Origin: Planctomycetota bacterium
GTDB lineage: Bacteria > Planctomycetota > UBA8742 > UBA2392
Reading direction: 5' to 3'
NCBI GenBank assembly: GCA_020425515.1
Contig: JAGQRI010000101.1
Span: 1 to 36,047, forward strand
DNA length: 36,047 bases
Position 1 is the first letter of the stretch, and the number at the start of each line of letters is the position of its first letter. The notes below the pieces were generated by a model. The model had not been told where the DNA came from, searched no databases, and saw nothing but the letters and a program-made list of their open reading frames with translations. Shown here piece after piece: positions 1 to 9,045 of this stretch. A program made the position numbers and the translations under genes.

Positions 1-801
1 TTTCCCTGCCCGGTCAAAGAGCAGGTCAAACCCGGCCGCATGCTGCGGCTGCTGTACGCTCGCGAGCGCGCCAACGAAACCGTCAATCGCGCCCGCAAGA
101 GCAACCCGGAAGTAGACCCGGCCGACGTGAAGGTCGAGCTCACGATCAAAGGCGAAGACCGCACGGGCCAGTTGAAGATCACTACGGCGGCGGACATCCA
201 GCGCCAGTACGCGGAGCTTGAAGAACTCGCCCACCACTGCAAGGACTGCCGCGCGCGGATCGAGCCGCAGTCGTTCGGCTGTCGTGGGCGGATCGAGTTC
301 CCGATCAGCTTGAAGGCCGAAGCCCTGATGATGGCCCGCGTGCGCGCCAGCCACGGCGATCCCACGGCCGGCATGCTGTGTAACTATTTCGAGAGCAACG
401 GCATCACCGGCAACCGCACAGCGGAGATGCGCAAGCTGCCCGGCGTGTTCTTCGAGGGCGACAAGCCGCTGGTACGCAGGTTGGAAGACGGCCGCCGCAT
501 CAGCAGCAACCAGGTGTTCGAACTGTTCTTCCTGACCGAGAATATCACCAGCAAGCACGCAAGGTTCCTGCTGGGGATGTTCGACCTGTACGCGCGTGAG
601 TTGCCGCTGGACAAGCCGCTGCACTCACTGCCGAACCTGTTCGTGATCGAACGCGAAGAGCTTGGCACACCGGTTTCGCGTGTAGGGCTGCACCTGGCGG
701 GCAGCAAGGACGACGACCGCAGCACCCGCCAGCTCCAGAACTTCATGGGCGGGCTGTTGTTTGCAACCGAGTACGAGTGCGACCTCTGGGTCAAGGTCTA
801 G
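1..801 (+). CDS. Hypothetical protein, 5' end outside the window
   Basis: The reading frame is open from the first base, so the gene probably begins upstream; the first internal ATG is at 40 and would give 253 residues. I do not recognise the family. The visible part holds a cysteine cluster (HHCKDC, then a third Cys 11 residues later in FGCRGRIEF), which could bind a metal, followed by a mixed alpha/beta region without clear motifs. There is no signal peptide or membrane segment in the visible part. It ends convergently with the MORN-repeat gene, and the two stop regions overlap by four bases. Codon use looks like that of the neighbours, so I regard it as a real gene of unknown function. Confidence 0.75.
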   Translation, partial: FPCPVKEQVKPGRMLRLLYARERANETVNRARKSNPEVDPADVKVELTIKGEDRTGQLKITTAADIQRQYAELEELAHHCKDCRARIEPQSFGCRGRIEFPISLKAEALMMARVRASHGDPTAGMLCNYFESNGITGNRTAEMRKLPGVFFEGDKPLVRRLEDGRRISSNQVFELFFLTENITSKHARFLLGMFDLYARELPLDKPLHSLPNLFVIEREELGTPVSRVGLHLAGSKDDDRSTRQLQNFMGGLLFATEYECDLWVKV

Positions 802-1727
802 CGCAGGCGGACGCCGCACCGCTCAGACCCCTCGTCCTTTAACTCGCGCAGTTTCTCTTTGGGATACTGCGTTTCCCGCAGCGTCCCGTCTTCGTTGTAG
901 TAGTTCCAGGCGCCGTCCGCACAGCCGGCTGCGTAGTTCCCTTCGCACTGAATCACACCGCTCGCGAAGTAGCCGCGAAACGACCCGTCCATGACGCCCC
1001 TGCTCCAGGTTACCTCGGACACCAACTGTCCGGTCTGGCTCCAGGTGCTCCAGAGACCGTCCTGCCGCCCGTCAACGTAGGGTCCGCTCTGCTGAATCGT
1101 GCCGTCGGCGAACCAGCAATAGTGCATGCCCTCGCGCTGACCGTTCAGCCATGCCGTTTCGTCAATACGCCGTCCTTCGTGGCTGTATTCAGTCCAGATG
1201 CCGTCCTTGAGGCGCCTCGCGACGTACCCGGGCGGCACGCGCCTGGGATCGAAGTCGGTTTCTTCTGTGAACGCCTCGCGTTCGCGTTCTTCGCACTCGA
1301 CTTCTTCGATGCACTTCTCGAGCGCCTCGATGTCCTTGTCGGTTTCTTGCGGCTTCTCCAGCTTGATCACAAACCGGCCGGCGGCACGTACGACCAATTG
1401 GCCGTCAATCCTCTTGAAGCTCACGATGTCGCCGTCCTTGTAGTAGTCGACGTCCGCATCGACGACGACTTCCGGCCTGGGCTCGGTGCATTGGCAGTGC
1501 GTCGGGATTTCCGTCGGGTCCAGCGGGCTGGATTGAGTGGCGTCATCGGGCAGGATGACTTCCAGCGGCGTGTTCGCGTCCGGGCCGCCGAGATCGCCTT
1601 GCTCAATGGGCGCGCAGGGCTTCATGGCGTGCACGCTTTCCGGGTCGAATTTCAGGACGGTCCAGGCGCCGGCGAGCGTCAGCGCGGTGCAGCCGAGAAG
1701 GCCGGCGAGCTTGGGGACGGATTTCAT
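798..1727 (-). CDS. Exported or membrane-anchored MORN-repeat protein
   Basis: This 309-residue protein starts with a short basic N-terminus and a hydrophobic stretch at about residues 5-22, a signal peptide or anchor. A charged middle part (about 90-160) contains a Glu-rich helix (EALEKCIEEVECEEREREA). From about residue 168 come repeated units of the MORN_2 / YwqK type (LKDGIWTEYSHEGRRID, LNGQREGMHYCWFADGT, VDGRQDGLWSTWSQTGQLV, AAGCADGAWNYYNEDGTLR). Such repeats form beta-hairpin arrays, and their role in bacteria is mostly unknown. It lies 54 bases after the propeller gene on the same strand and is probably co-transcribed with it. Start chosen at the ATG preceded by a GAGGG/GGAGA-like ribosome site. 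Confidence 0.8.
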   Translation of the reverse strand: MKSVPKLAGLLGCTALTLAGAWTVLKFDPESVHAMKPCAPIEQGDLGGPDANTPLEVILPDDATQSSPLDPTEIPTHCQCTEPRPEVVVDADVDYYKDGDIVSFKRIDGQLVVRAAGRFVIKLEKPQETDKDIEALEKCIEEVECEEREREAFTEETDFDPRRVPPGYVARRLKDGIWTEYSHEGRRIDETAWLNGQREGMHYCWFADGTIQQSGPYVDGRQDGLWSTWSQTGQLVSEVTWSRGVMDGSFRGYFASGVIQCEGNYAAGCADGAWNYYNEDGTLRETQYPKEKLRELKDEGSERCGVRLR

Positions 1728-1781
1728 CTCAGGTTCTCCTTCGCCCTCTGAGATGCAGCCACCCCTTGCCGGGTTCCAGAA

Positions 1782-3905
1782 TTATTCGTCCGTTTGCAGT
1801 TGCAGCTCAACCAGCCTGGCGCCGGCAATCAGCCGCAGCGAACCTTCGCCGGATGCGCACAGCGCCGTCACGTCGTCGCCCGCCCGCAGCAGCTCTCGCC
1901 CGGTGGAAACTTCGTACAGCACCATTTCTCCCGCCTCGAGTGAAACCAGCACGCTGCCGCCGAACAGCAACGCGATCTGCTTGGGTGCAACCGTCGTGCG
2001 TACCGTAGCCACGCTGTCGCTGCGCAATTGGTGAACGACGATCGTCGGACCGTAGGCAATGGCCAGGTGCTCGCCTAGGGCGTCCAGCGCCATCAGGTTC
2101 GGCTCGACTTCCGCGCGCCCGGCAACCGGCTGCGGGTCGGAAACCAGGTCGCAGACGAAGATGTCGCCTCCGAGGCGCAGCGCGGCAACGTCGGCTTCCG
2201 TTGCGAGCACGACCGGGTCAGGCGCGCGCCCCCCGCCTTGAAGCAGAAACTCCCGCACCGAACTCGCGTCGACGTGCTTCAGTTTCTGTGGCTGCGCGTA
2301 CAACAGAACGCTGCCGTCGCTGAAAGCGCCGATCAGTGTGCCGTCTTCGCGGCTGAGTGAGCCGTTGGGCAGGTGCAGGTCGCCGCCTTCAATCCACGCC
2401 GGCCCCTGCGGCGCCAGCGCGACGTTCAGGACATGGCCCAGCCCCCGTACCTCAGCGTTCTGCAGGACATACAGCGTCGCGCCGGGCGCACGCAGGATGA
2501 AGCCATGTGCGCGAGGCTCGGCCACAAACTGCGGGGGCAGCAGGTGCTGCGGCTCGCCGAGCAGGCGGAAGCTCTCCTCGGTACGGACGCTGACTTCACC
2601 CTTCCGGTTTCCGAACACCCAGCCTTGCGGGTGGCGCTCCACAAAGCTGAGCGTGTAGCCCCCGAGCAACTTTGATTCGCGGGTGCTGAAGTTCATGCTC
2701 ACGATGCGTCCGGAACGACCGATCCAAACCGGCGTGTCGTCGCTCAGGAAACACAGGTCCTGCGTCTCCTCATCGGGCATCTCGTGTCGGCAGGTCACTA
2801 CGTGCGGCGTGTCTTCGACCTTGATCGACAGCAACTCCAGCGAGCGCCCGTTCAACAGCGCCACCAATGCAGCGCCGGCGCCCCACTTCAATGCACAGTA
2901 CTCAGGAGCGGCTTCCAGCGGATGCAGCAGCCCGGTCTTTCCGTCCTTGCCGACCTTGTAGATGCCGGACGGCGTGATCACGACCGGTGAGTCACCAGCC
3001 AGGCATGCCGCCAGCACATTGGGGGCCTCGAGGTCGAGGGGCACGCGCTCGCTGAGCCAGTTCCCGTCCGTCATCCGGGTACGCCGGATCAACCCGCGGC
3101 GGCCACAGGCTTCATAGACCACGGACAGGCCGGCGTCGGCATCCACGCTGCGGACCTCATCCAGCACCGGGTCGTAGTCGTCCGGCCGCTCGCCCACTTC
3201 CACTACGCGCCCCGCGCTGGCGTAGTACGAGAGTCCCCCGGCAGACAGGTACCAGGCGCTGCCATCGCGGTTCAGCAACAGGCGCGGGCGGGCATCGTCG
3301 GGCAGACGCGCGACGCCATCCAGGGTCTCCGTGCGAAGCAGTTGCCCGCCGGCGGCGTCGTAGGTTTCGATCAGCATGAACTCGCCCGTATCGCGCAACA
3401 CCGCCATATGGGAACGATCCAGGCTCATCGCACCGCACAACACAGGGGAATCGGCATGCTCGCTGCCGTTGAAGCGCACCGCCTGGTCCTGCGTCAGCCG
3501 TGAAAGCAGCGGCGCCCAAGCCGGTGGGCCCAGACGCTGCGCTTCCTCAAGCAGTGCGCGCGCACGGGCCAACTGGCCGTCGCGAACTTCATGCATTGCC
3601 AGCCGGCACTTCTCAAGTGCGAGCGCCCGCCGGGTATCCCCAAGTTCGCCGGCCACATTCTGGAGTTCGCGCTCGATGCGGTCGGACGACTTCTCGGCTG
3701 CCTTGGCCATGGCGTCGGCGTTGACGGCCTGGTTCTGGGCATCCTTTTTCTCACCCTGCATGCGGCGGTACGCGCTCAGCCCCAGCGCGAACAGGCACAC
3801 CAGCACGATCGCAAACGCGCCGAAGACCACGCGCTGCAACCGCATGCGCGCGATCAACTGAACTTCCGGCGAGGGTCCATCGCGACTTTGGTCGAATTCC
3901 GCCAT
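1782..3905 (-). CDS. Membrane-anchored beta-propeller-like protein
   Basis: A 707-residue protein with a cytoplasmic N-terminus of about 27 residues, one transmembrane segment at about 28-47 (VVFGAFAIVLVCLFALGLSAY), a likely coiled coil at about 50-95, a short TPR-like helical pair (ARALLEEAQRLGPPAWAPLL) and then some 560 residues of repeating beta-strand segments that look like one or two degenerate propellers. Membrane-anchored coiled coil plus propeller resembles the C-terminal half of planctomycete WD40 Ser/Thr kinases, but no kinase domain is present. Function is unknown; an extracytoplasmic sensor or scaffold is inferred from layout only. It is divergent from the DAHP synthase gene and upstream of the MORN gene. 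Confidence 0.75.
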   Translation of the reverse strand: MAEFDQSRDGPSPEVQLIARMRLQRVVFGAFAIVLVCLFALGLSAYRRMQGEKKDAQNQAVNADAMAKAAEKSSDRIERELQNVAGELGDTRRALALEKCRLAMHEVRDGQLARARALLEEAQRLGPPAWAPLLSRLTQDQAVRFNGSEHADSPVLCGAMSLDRSHMAVLRDTGEFMLIETYDAAGGQLLRTETLDGVARLPDDARPRLLLNRDGSAWYLSAGGLSYYASAGRVVEVGERPDDYDPVLDEVRSVDADAGLSVVYEACGRRGLIRRTRMTDGNWLSERVPLDLEAPNVLAACLAGDSPVVITPSGIYKVGKDGKTGLLHPLEAAPEYCALKWGAGAALVALLNGRSLELLSIKVEDTPHVVTCRHEMPDEETQDLCFLSDDTPVWIGRSGRIVSMNFSTRESKLLGGYTLSFVERHPQGWVFGNRKGEVSVRTEESFRLLGEPQHLLPPQFVAEPRAHGFILRAPGATLYVLQNAEVRGLGHVLNVALAPQGPAWIEGGDLHLPNGSLSREDGTLIGAFSDGSVLLYAQPQKLKHVDASSVREFLLQGGGRAPDPVVLATEADVAALRLGGDIFVCDLVSDPQPVAGRAEVEPNLMALDALGEHLAIAYGPTIVVHQLRSDSVATVRTTVAPKQIALLFGGSVLVSLEAGEMVLYEVSTGRELLRAGDDVTALCASGEGSLRLIAGARLVELQLQTDE

Positions 3906-3996
3906 GCCTTCTTTGTACTTTTCCTTTAGCGTTCGCGCCGTACCATGCCCGGGCGGGGAGTTACGGCAATGCCGTCATACCGGAGTATAGGCAGCC

Positions 3997-5013
3997 ATGC
4001 TCATCCTTATGAAGTCAAACGCGAGTGCCGAACAGCTCGAGGCCGTCGCTTCGCGTGTCCGTGAACTCGGACTGACCCCGCACCCACTTCAAAGCAGCAG
4101 CCGTAGTGTCGTCGGCGTGACCGGCGAGCGCAACGGGCTCGACCCGGCCGTGTTCAGCGCCCTTGCCGGCGTCAGCAAGGTCGTGCGCCTCAGCGTACCG
4201 TTCAAGCTGGCCGCGCGTGAGTTTCACGAAGACGACACCGTGGTGGACGTCAACGGCGTGACGATCGGGGCCGGGCAGAAGCTTTGCGTCATGGCCGGGC
4301 CGTGCAGCTTCGAAAGCGAAGAGCAGGTGCTGACCATCGCCCGCACGGTCAAGCAGGCCGGCGCCACGGTCATGCGCGGCGGGCTGTTCAAGCCGCGCAC
4401 CAGCCCGTTCAGCTTCCAGGGGTTGCATGAAGACGGCGTGCGCATCATGCAGCGCGCCCGCGAGGAAACCGGGTTGCGCTTCGTGACCGAGGCACTGGAC
4501 GAGCGCTCGCTTGAGCTGGTGATCGAGCACGCCGACATGATCCAGATCGGCGCCCGCAACATGCAGAACTTCACGCTGCTGAAGAAGGCCGGCCAGTCAA
4601 AAAAACCGGTGCTGCTGAAACGCGGCATGAGCGCGACGCTCGAGGAATGGCTGACCGCGGCCGACTACGTGCTCAGCGAAGGCAACCCGCAGGTAGTGCT
4701 GTGCGAGCGCGGCATACGGACGTTTGCGACCCACACGCGCAATACGCTCGACCTGAGCGTCGTGCCGGCGGTGAAAGAGCTCTCGCACTTGCCGATCATC
4801 GTCGACCCCAGCCACGGCACCGGCTATCGCAACTACGTCCCGCCGATGGCACTGGCAGCGGTCGCGGCCGGCGCGGACGGCATCATGGTCGAGGTCCACA
4901 ACGATCCCGCCCAGGCCAAATCCGACGGCGCGCAGAGCCTGTTCATCGAGCAGTTCCAGCAGATGATGAAGCAGATCCCCGCAGTAGCCGAAGCCGTCGG
5001 CCGAACCCTATAG
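3997..5013 (+). CDS. aroF: 3-deoxy-7-phosphoheptulonate (DAHP) synthase, class I-beta
   Basis: Catalyses the first shikimate-pathway step: phosphoenolpyruvate plus erythrose 4-phosphate to DAHP. The 338 residues begin with an ACT-like/ferredoxin-like regulatory domain (about 1-75, [17 protein letters not shown]), as in the Thermotoga-type enzyme, followed by the TIM barrel. Diagnostic motifs are [49 protein letters not shown] and [12 protein letters not shown], containing the PEP- and metal-binding residues of the family. Length is normal. The N-terminal domain suggests feedback control by an aromatic amino acid or related ligand (inference from the family). The symbol is given by family; some databases use aroG or aroA for this type. 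Confidence 0.95.
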   Translation: MLILMKSNASAEQLEAVASRVRELGLTPHPLQSSSRSVVGVTGERNGLDPAVFSALAGVSKVVRLSVPFKLAAREFHEDDTVVDVNGVTIGAGQKLCVMAGPCSFESEEQVLTIARTVKQAGATVMRGGLFKPRTSPFSFQGLHEDGVRIMQRAREETGLRFVTEALDERSLELVIEHADMIQIGARNMQNFTLLKKAGQSKKPVLLKRGMSATLEEWLTAADYVLSEGNPQVVLCERGIRTFATHTRNTLDLSVVPAVKELSHLPIIVDPSHGTGYRNYVPPMALAAVAAGADGIMVEVHNDPAQAKSDGAQSLFIEQFQQMMKQIPAVAEAVGRTL

Positions 5014-5048
5014 GGGCGACGCACGCGTCACCCGCGAGGCACCACTCC

Positions 5049-5264
5049 ATGTCCCACTTCATCGTCACATTCGACTACGACATGAAAAAGGAAGTGATGG
5101 ACGCCCTGCGCGAAGTTGCCGGCGTGGCCGTGACCGGCATGCCACAGCGCAATGGCACCATCACCGTCAAGACCGTCACCCGCAACCTCGACGCCGAGAC
5201 CGCGGCCGTCCACGCCATGGAAGACATCTTCGGCGTGCTGGACGTAAAGTTCATCGAAAAGTAG
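5049..5264 (+). CDS. Small ferredoxin-fold-like protein, 71 residues
   Basis: I do not recognise this family with certainty. The predicted order strand-helix-strand-strand-helix-strand (MSHFIVTFDYD, KKEVMDALREVAG, VAVTGM, GTITVKTVT, DAETAAVHAMEDIFGV, LDVKFIEK) is that of a small ferredoxin-like or NapD/ACT-like fold. The ATG at 5049 is chosen because the frame upstream lies in the 3' part of aroF and has no coding character; a GAGG sits 9 bases ahead. It follows aroF by 35 bases on the same strand and is probably co-transcribed. No catalytic motif is visible. Whether it acts with DAHP synthase is unknown. Confidence 0.65.
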   Translation: MSHFIVTFDYDMKKEVMDALREVAGVAVTGMPQRNGTITVKTVTRNLDAETAAVHAMEDIFGVLDVKFIEK

Positions 5265-5284
5265 GCACACTCAGATTCGGCAGT

Positions 5285-5365
5285 TCTCTGCGTGCTCCGT
5301 GCTCTCTGTGCGAGACCGCAGTTGCAGTTCTTGGCGTCTTAGCGCCTTGGCGTGAGACCGGTTTT
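5285..5365. repeat. Two degenerate low-complexity repeat units
   Basis: Two related units lie in the gap before the amidohydrolase gene: one at 5285-5317 built from CTCTGCGTGCTCCGTG and CTCTGTGCGAGACC, the other at 5328-5359 built from CTTGGCGTCTTAGCGCC and TTGGCGTGAGACC. Both end in GCG(TG)AGACC. Similar CTCTGCGTC / CTTGGCGTC strings occur between genes in many environmental bacteria; this is general knowledge, not a search result. Function unknown. Confidence 0.6.
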
Positions 5366-5395
5366 GCTAGACTTGTCCGACTCGAGGAGATGTCC

Positions 5396-6556
5396 ATGTC
5401 AACCGATCTGTTGAACGCCGCCAAAGAGATGCAGGAATGGCTCACCACCCAGCGCCGTACGCTGCACATGGTGCCGGAACTCAGCCTGCACGAATTCAAG
5501 ACTTCCGAGCACTGCGCCCAGCAACTCACTGAGCTCGGCCTCAAAGTCACCAGGCTCTGGGGCGAAGGTTTCATCGCCGACCTCGATGCCCCAAACGGCA
5601 AGGGCCGCGTCGCACTGCGCGCCGACATGGACGCCCTGCCCATCACCGAACTCAACGACATCCCCTACCGTTCCACCCACGACGGCGTCGCCCACATGTG
5701 CGGCCACGACACCCACATGACCATCGCCATGGGCACGGCCAAATTGCTCAGCGCGCGGAAGGACAAACTCACCCGCAGCGTGCGCTTCATCTTCCAGCCG
5801 AGTGAAGAGCTGCCTCCCGGCGGCGCGCTCGGGCTGATCGAGAAGGGTTGTCTCGAGGCAGTGGACGAAGTCTACGGGCTTCATAACAACCCGCAGATGG
5901 AAACCGGAACGGTCGCCACGGCCGTCGGCGCTATCACCGCGGCCGCGGACATCTTCGAGATCGCGCTCGTCGGTCGCGGCGGGCACGCATCACGCCCCCA
6001 CGAAGCGCTGGACCCGATCCCGGCGACGGCCGAGCTGGTGGGAATGCTGCAGACTCTGGTGTCGCGCCGCACGCAGCCAGGCAAGCCGGCCGTGGTCAGC
6101 GTCACGAAGTTCAGCGCGGGCACGACGCACAACATCATCCCCGACCGCGCCGAGTTGATGGGCACCGTGCGCACCTACGAGGAAAGCGTGCGCGCCCGCA
6201 TCATCGAGGAGATGGAACGTATGACCGCGGCCGTCGCGCAGGCGCACGGGTTGAAGCACGAGTTCAAGTACACGCGCGGCTACGACAGCATCGTCAACCA
6301 CGAAAGCGGCGTGCAGGCCGTGGCAGAGGCGGCAAGCGAGGTAGTCGGCAAAGGCAACGTGAACACAAACTTTGAGCCGCAAACCTGGGGCGAAGACTTC
6401 GCCTACTACCTCCAGCACAAGCCGGGCGCGTTCTTCCTGCTTGGCAGCGGCAACAGCAGCAAAGGCATCACCGAGCCCCTCCACTCCGCCAGGTTCAACG
6501 TAGACGAATCCTGCCTCCCGCTGGGGGTCGCAGTCATGGCACGGCTGGCATTGTAA
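5396..6556 (+). CDS. M20 family amidohydrolase (hippurate / N-acyl-amino-acid hydrolase type)
   Basis: A 386-residue metal-dependent amidohydrolase of the M20D group, which removes acyl or indole-acyl groups from amino acids. Visible family motifs: HMVPELSLHEFKT near the N-terminus, RADMDALPI, HMCGHDTHMT (metal-binding Cys-Gly-His-Asp), QPSEELPPGGA (catalytic Glu pair), RGGHASRPHEALDPI in the lid domain and the C-terminal metal-binding His in LHSARFNVDE. No signal peptide, so cytoplasmic. I start at ATG 5396 because GAGGA at 5384-5388 is seven bases ahead; the in-frame ATG at 5390 would leave only one base of spacing. Natural substrate cannot be told from sequence. Confidence 0.92.
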   Translation: MSTDLLNAAKEMQEWLTTQRRTLHMVPELSLHEFKTSEHCAQQLTELGLKVTRLWGEGFIADLDAPNGKGRVALRADMDALPITELNDIPYRSTHDGVAHMCGHDTHMTIAMGTAKLLSARKDKLTRSVRFIFQPSEELPPGGALGLIEKGCLEAVDEVYGLHNNPQMETGTVATAVGAITAAADIFEIALVGRGGHASRPHEALDPIPATAELVGMLQTLVSRRTQPGKPAVVSVTKFSAGTTHNIIPDRAELMGTVRTYEESVRARIIEEMERMTAAVAQAHGLKHEFKYTRGYDSIVNHESGVQAVAEAASEVVGKGNVNTNFEPQTWGEDFAYYLQHKPGAFFLLGSGNSSKGITEPLHSARFNVDESCLPLGVAVMARLAL

Positions 6557-6589
6557 GTCGCGCTTGTCGCCGCCGGGGCCGCAAACAGC

Positions 6590-6595
6590 TATCCT
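6590..6595 (+). promoter_or_regulatory. Candidate -10 hexamer for a leaderless transcript
   Basis: TATCCT ends six bases before the ATG at 6602, so a typical start site seven bases downstream would be the A of the start codon. There is no Shine-Dalgarno sequence. The -35 is poor (TTGTCG at 6564-6569 is too far away). Confidence 0.35.
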
Positions 6596-6601
6596 GCCGG
6601 C

Positions 6602-7252
6602 ATGGAGAACGCAGCTCCCAATCCACTGCTGGATCGCATCCGAACCAAGAAGCTGTTCTGGATCGCGACCGGCGCAACCGTTGTCGCCGACATCACCATC
6701 AAGGCGATTGCTTCATACCTGCTGAAGCCGGCAGGATGGCAACCGGGTGACCCGAACCCGCACTACTCATTCGTCGACGGGTTCCTGCACTGGACCTGGG
6801 CTCTCGGCTCCATCGCTCCCGAAGGCGCAACGCTGGCAGAGAAAGCCCCGCCGCTCGTGTATGCAGCGTTGTTCTGGGGTGTCATCCTGTACTTTGTCGC
6901 GCTTACCCCCAAGCCACGCCACTTCCTGACGCTGTTCGGCGGCGGACTGGCGTTCGGCGGGATCGCCGGGAACCTGATCGACATGCTGATCTTTGGCGGT
7001 GTCCGCAACTTCATGGAACTGGGTTTCGACAGCCCGTTGTATTCGGCGGGGGCAAGTGACGCGAACCCGATGTTCTCGCAGCGCCCATTGTTCAGCTCGG
7101 CCGCCGTTGCACTGTGGCTGGGATTGGCCCTTCTGATCATCGGCGGGGTCATCGATGCACGGCGCAGCCGGTCGGCTAAGGTCACCCCACCACCGCCCCT
7201 ATCACCACCACCGAATCCGCGGCAGCCCTATGGGCATCAGGACGGCCGCTGA
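6602..7252 (+). CDS. LspA-like membrane protein without the catalytic aspartates
   Basis: A 216-residue protein with four hydrophobic segments (about 18-40, 86-101, 110-134, 163-182) and the layout of lipoprotein signal peptidase (signal peptidase II). Recognisable LspA features are D30-x3-K34 in the first helix and the GGIAGNLID motif at about 119-127. Family LspA enzymes carry one catalytic Asp in a V-x-D-F motif and the other in F-N-x-A-D; here these read VRNFM (Asn at 136) and FSSAA (Ala at 168), so both are replaced. The C-terminus is a Pro-rich tail. I infer a pseudo-enzyme or a protein with a changed role. It has no ribosome site; a -10-like hexamer lies just before the ATG. Confidence 0.72.
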   Translation: MENAAPNPLLDRIRTKKLFWIATGATVVADITIKAIASYLLKPAGWQPGDPNPHYSFVDGFLHWTWALGSIAPEGATLAEKAPPLVYAALFWGVILYFVALTPKPRHFLTLFGGGLAFGGIAGNLIDMLIFGGVRNFMELGFDSPLYSAGASDANPMFSQRPLFSSAAVALWLGLALLIIGGVIDARRSRSAKVTPPPPLSPPPNPRQPYGHQDGR

Positions 7253-7289
7253 CTAAGACGACCCGGTTCTTCCGACGGCCTCAAACACC

Positions 7290-7317
7290 TTGCCCTATCC
7301 ATTCGGCCCGCCATGAT
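7290..7317 (+). promoter_or_regulatory. Candidate sigma-70 promoter
   Basis: TTGCCC at 7290-7295 and CATGAT at 7312-7317 with a 16-base spacer, upstream of the secreted protein gene at 7345. Each box matches the consensus at four of six positions. Confidence 0.35.
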
Positions 7318-7344
7318 GCGGCCCGGTACGTACGTGGGGATGCC

Positions 7345-8997
7345 ATGAAGTTCTTGTCTGCCTGTCTTGCTGTGCTGGTGCTGTCGTCAATCGTTGTCGC
7401 GCAGGACAACCCCGCGCCCACACCCGACAAGCCGGAAATCCCGGCCAACGTCCTGCACGAAACCTTCGACAAACCGCCCGAGAAACCGGCCTGGGTGCTG
7501 CACAAACATGGCGACGGCGCCGAGCCCTCGGTCGACGACGGCAAGCTGAAACTGCTCAACGGCAAAGACGGCGAAAACAACTCCTGCGCCTGGCCGCGGA
7601 CTGTTGAGGGCGACTATCGACACGTCAAGGCCGAGCTGGTTTTCACGATCATGCCCGAGGCACGCGGGCTGAGCTTCATGCTGCTTCACACGTCACACTT
7701 CGCGCGCAACGGCGCGGCCTTCTACCTGTACAAGGCCAAGGGCTTCCCCGGCGACCCGAAGCCGAGCGAGCCGCAATGGGACGAGCCGAACCTCTGGGGC
7801 AGCTTTGCCGTCGCGTTGGACACAAACGATCCACCGAGCGACGACCCCTTCGACGCCAACGGCAACGTACACAAGCGCGAACAGCGTGAAGTCAGCCTGC
7901 ACTTTGACGGGCGCGAAATCGCCAACGCGTTCTGCGAGCCGGACTTCGTCTCCGGCGAAGCGGCCGTGTTGACGGTGCAAATCGATTTCGTGACGGGCGG
8001 CGCCGAAGTAACGGTTGGCGTAGGCGGCCAGGCGATCTACGACCGCTACTTCATCCCGAACATGCTGCCGTACGAATCTCGCGCGGCGGTCGGCGCCCGC
8101 GGCGATGAGCGGGCCGAGTGCAACATCGACAGCCTGAACGTCACTTGGGAGCAGCCGGCGAAGGAATCTCCCGCGCCGGTCACCGTGCAGACCTTCAAGA
8201 GCGGCTGGACGCATGGTGAAAACCGCCGCGAGTTCGACCTGCTGCCCGCAAGCTTCGACGCCGAGCGCGTGATCATGACGTTGCGCCTGCGCCCGATGGT
8301 CGAGCGCGACGAATGGGACCGCCTCGGCCATGTCTGGCTGTACGACGACAAGACCCGCCTGGAACTCGCCCGCATCCTGACGCCGTTCGAGCTATGGGGC
8401 GCGACCTACGAGTACGTCTGCGACGTCAGCGACTTCCGCAACTACCTTGTCGGGCGGCGCGAACTGCACGTGGACCTTGGCACCAACGTCGGCAAGGGCT
8501 TCGTATTCGACCTCGAGTTCACCTGCTACCGCAAGCCGGCCGACGTCGATCCGCTGCCGAAGGTGATCGGCATTCAGAACCTGTGGAACGGCGTCGCGCA
8601 CTTCAAGGATGCCGATTCGCTTGCGAAGGTGTTCGGCGAGCGCAAGGTGCAGGTGCCGGAAGGTACGAAGTCGGCCAAGGTGCGCATCTGCGTGACCGGC
8701 CACGGCACTCTCGAATTCACACCGCTCAACCGTACGCTGACGGTCGCCGGCAAGAAGTTCGAGAACAAACTGTGGACGCAGGATAACTACCTGAACCCCT
8801 GGCGCCCGCAGTTTGGCACCTGGAAGTACGACCGCGCCGGCTGGGGCCCGGGAAGTTTCGGGCGCGTCTGGGAAGTTGACGTGTCAAGTCTGGCGAAGGC
8901 AGGCGAAGAGTTGTCGCTGAACTACGAGTCAGAAAAATTCGAAACCAAGGAGTGGGCCGACCACTGCATCGAAAGCCAGATCGTGTTTTACGGATAG
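7345..8997 (+). CDS. Secreted protein with PNGase F-like C-terminal region
   Basis: A 550-residue exported protein with signal peptide at 1-19 (cleavage near VVAQD). Residues about 36-268 look like a lectin/laminin-G-type beta-sandwich. Residues about 280-395 and 405-550 resemble the two jelly-roll domains of peptide-N-glycosidase F: a WDR motif at 324-326 (the family's catalytic Asp lies in this kind of motif), LARILTPFELWG, DVSDF, then TGHGTLEF at 451-458, LWTQDNYLNPWRPQFGTW and KYDRAGWGPG at 494-503. PNGase F cleaves N-glycans from glycoproteins. Whether this homologue is active on N-glycans is not shown; binding or hydrolysis of external glycans is inferred. An ATG with GGGGA six bases ahead was chosen as start. 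Confidence 0.75.
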   Translation: MKFLSACLAVLVLSSIVVAQDNPAPTPDKPEIPANVLHETFDKPPEKPAWVLHKHGDGAEPSVDDGKLKLLNGKDGENNSCAWPRTVEGDYRHVKAELVFTIMPEARGLSFMLLHTSHFARNGAAFYLYKAKGFPGDPKPSEPQWDEPNLWGSFAVALDTNDPPSDDPFDANGNVHKREQREVSLHFDGREIANAFCEPDFVSGEAAVLTVQIDFVTGGAEVTVGVGGQAIYDRYFIPNMLPYESRAAVGARGDERAECNIDSLNVTWEQPAKESPAPVTVQTFKSGWTHGENRREFDLLPASFDAERVIMTLRLRPMVERDEWDRLGHVWLYDDKTRLELARILTPFELWGATYEYVCDVSDFRNYLVGRRELHVDLGTNVGKGFVFDLEFTCYRKPADVDPLPKVIGIQNLWNGVAHFKDADSLAKVFGERKVQVPEGTKSAKVRICVTGHGTLEFTPLNRTLTVAGKKFENKLWTQDNYLNPWRPQFGTWKYDRAGWGPGSFGRVWEVDVSSLAKAGEELSLNYESEKFETKEWADHCIESQIVFYG

Positions 8998-9045
8998 GGT
9001 GACTTCCTGCGGCGGAAACCGAGGGTCGCATCTAAACTAGGCCCC

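Noticed and set aside
3952-3978. Small palindrome TACGGCAATGCCGTCA in the aroF/propeller divergent gap
   Set aside because: Arms of five to six bases only; too short in GC-rich DNA to call an operator.
5285-5365. CRISPR-like direct repeats
   Set aside because: There are only two degenerate units with no regular spacer, and no cas gene is in the window.
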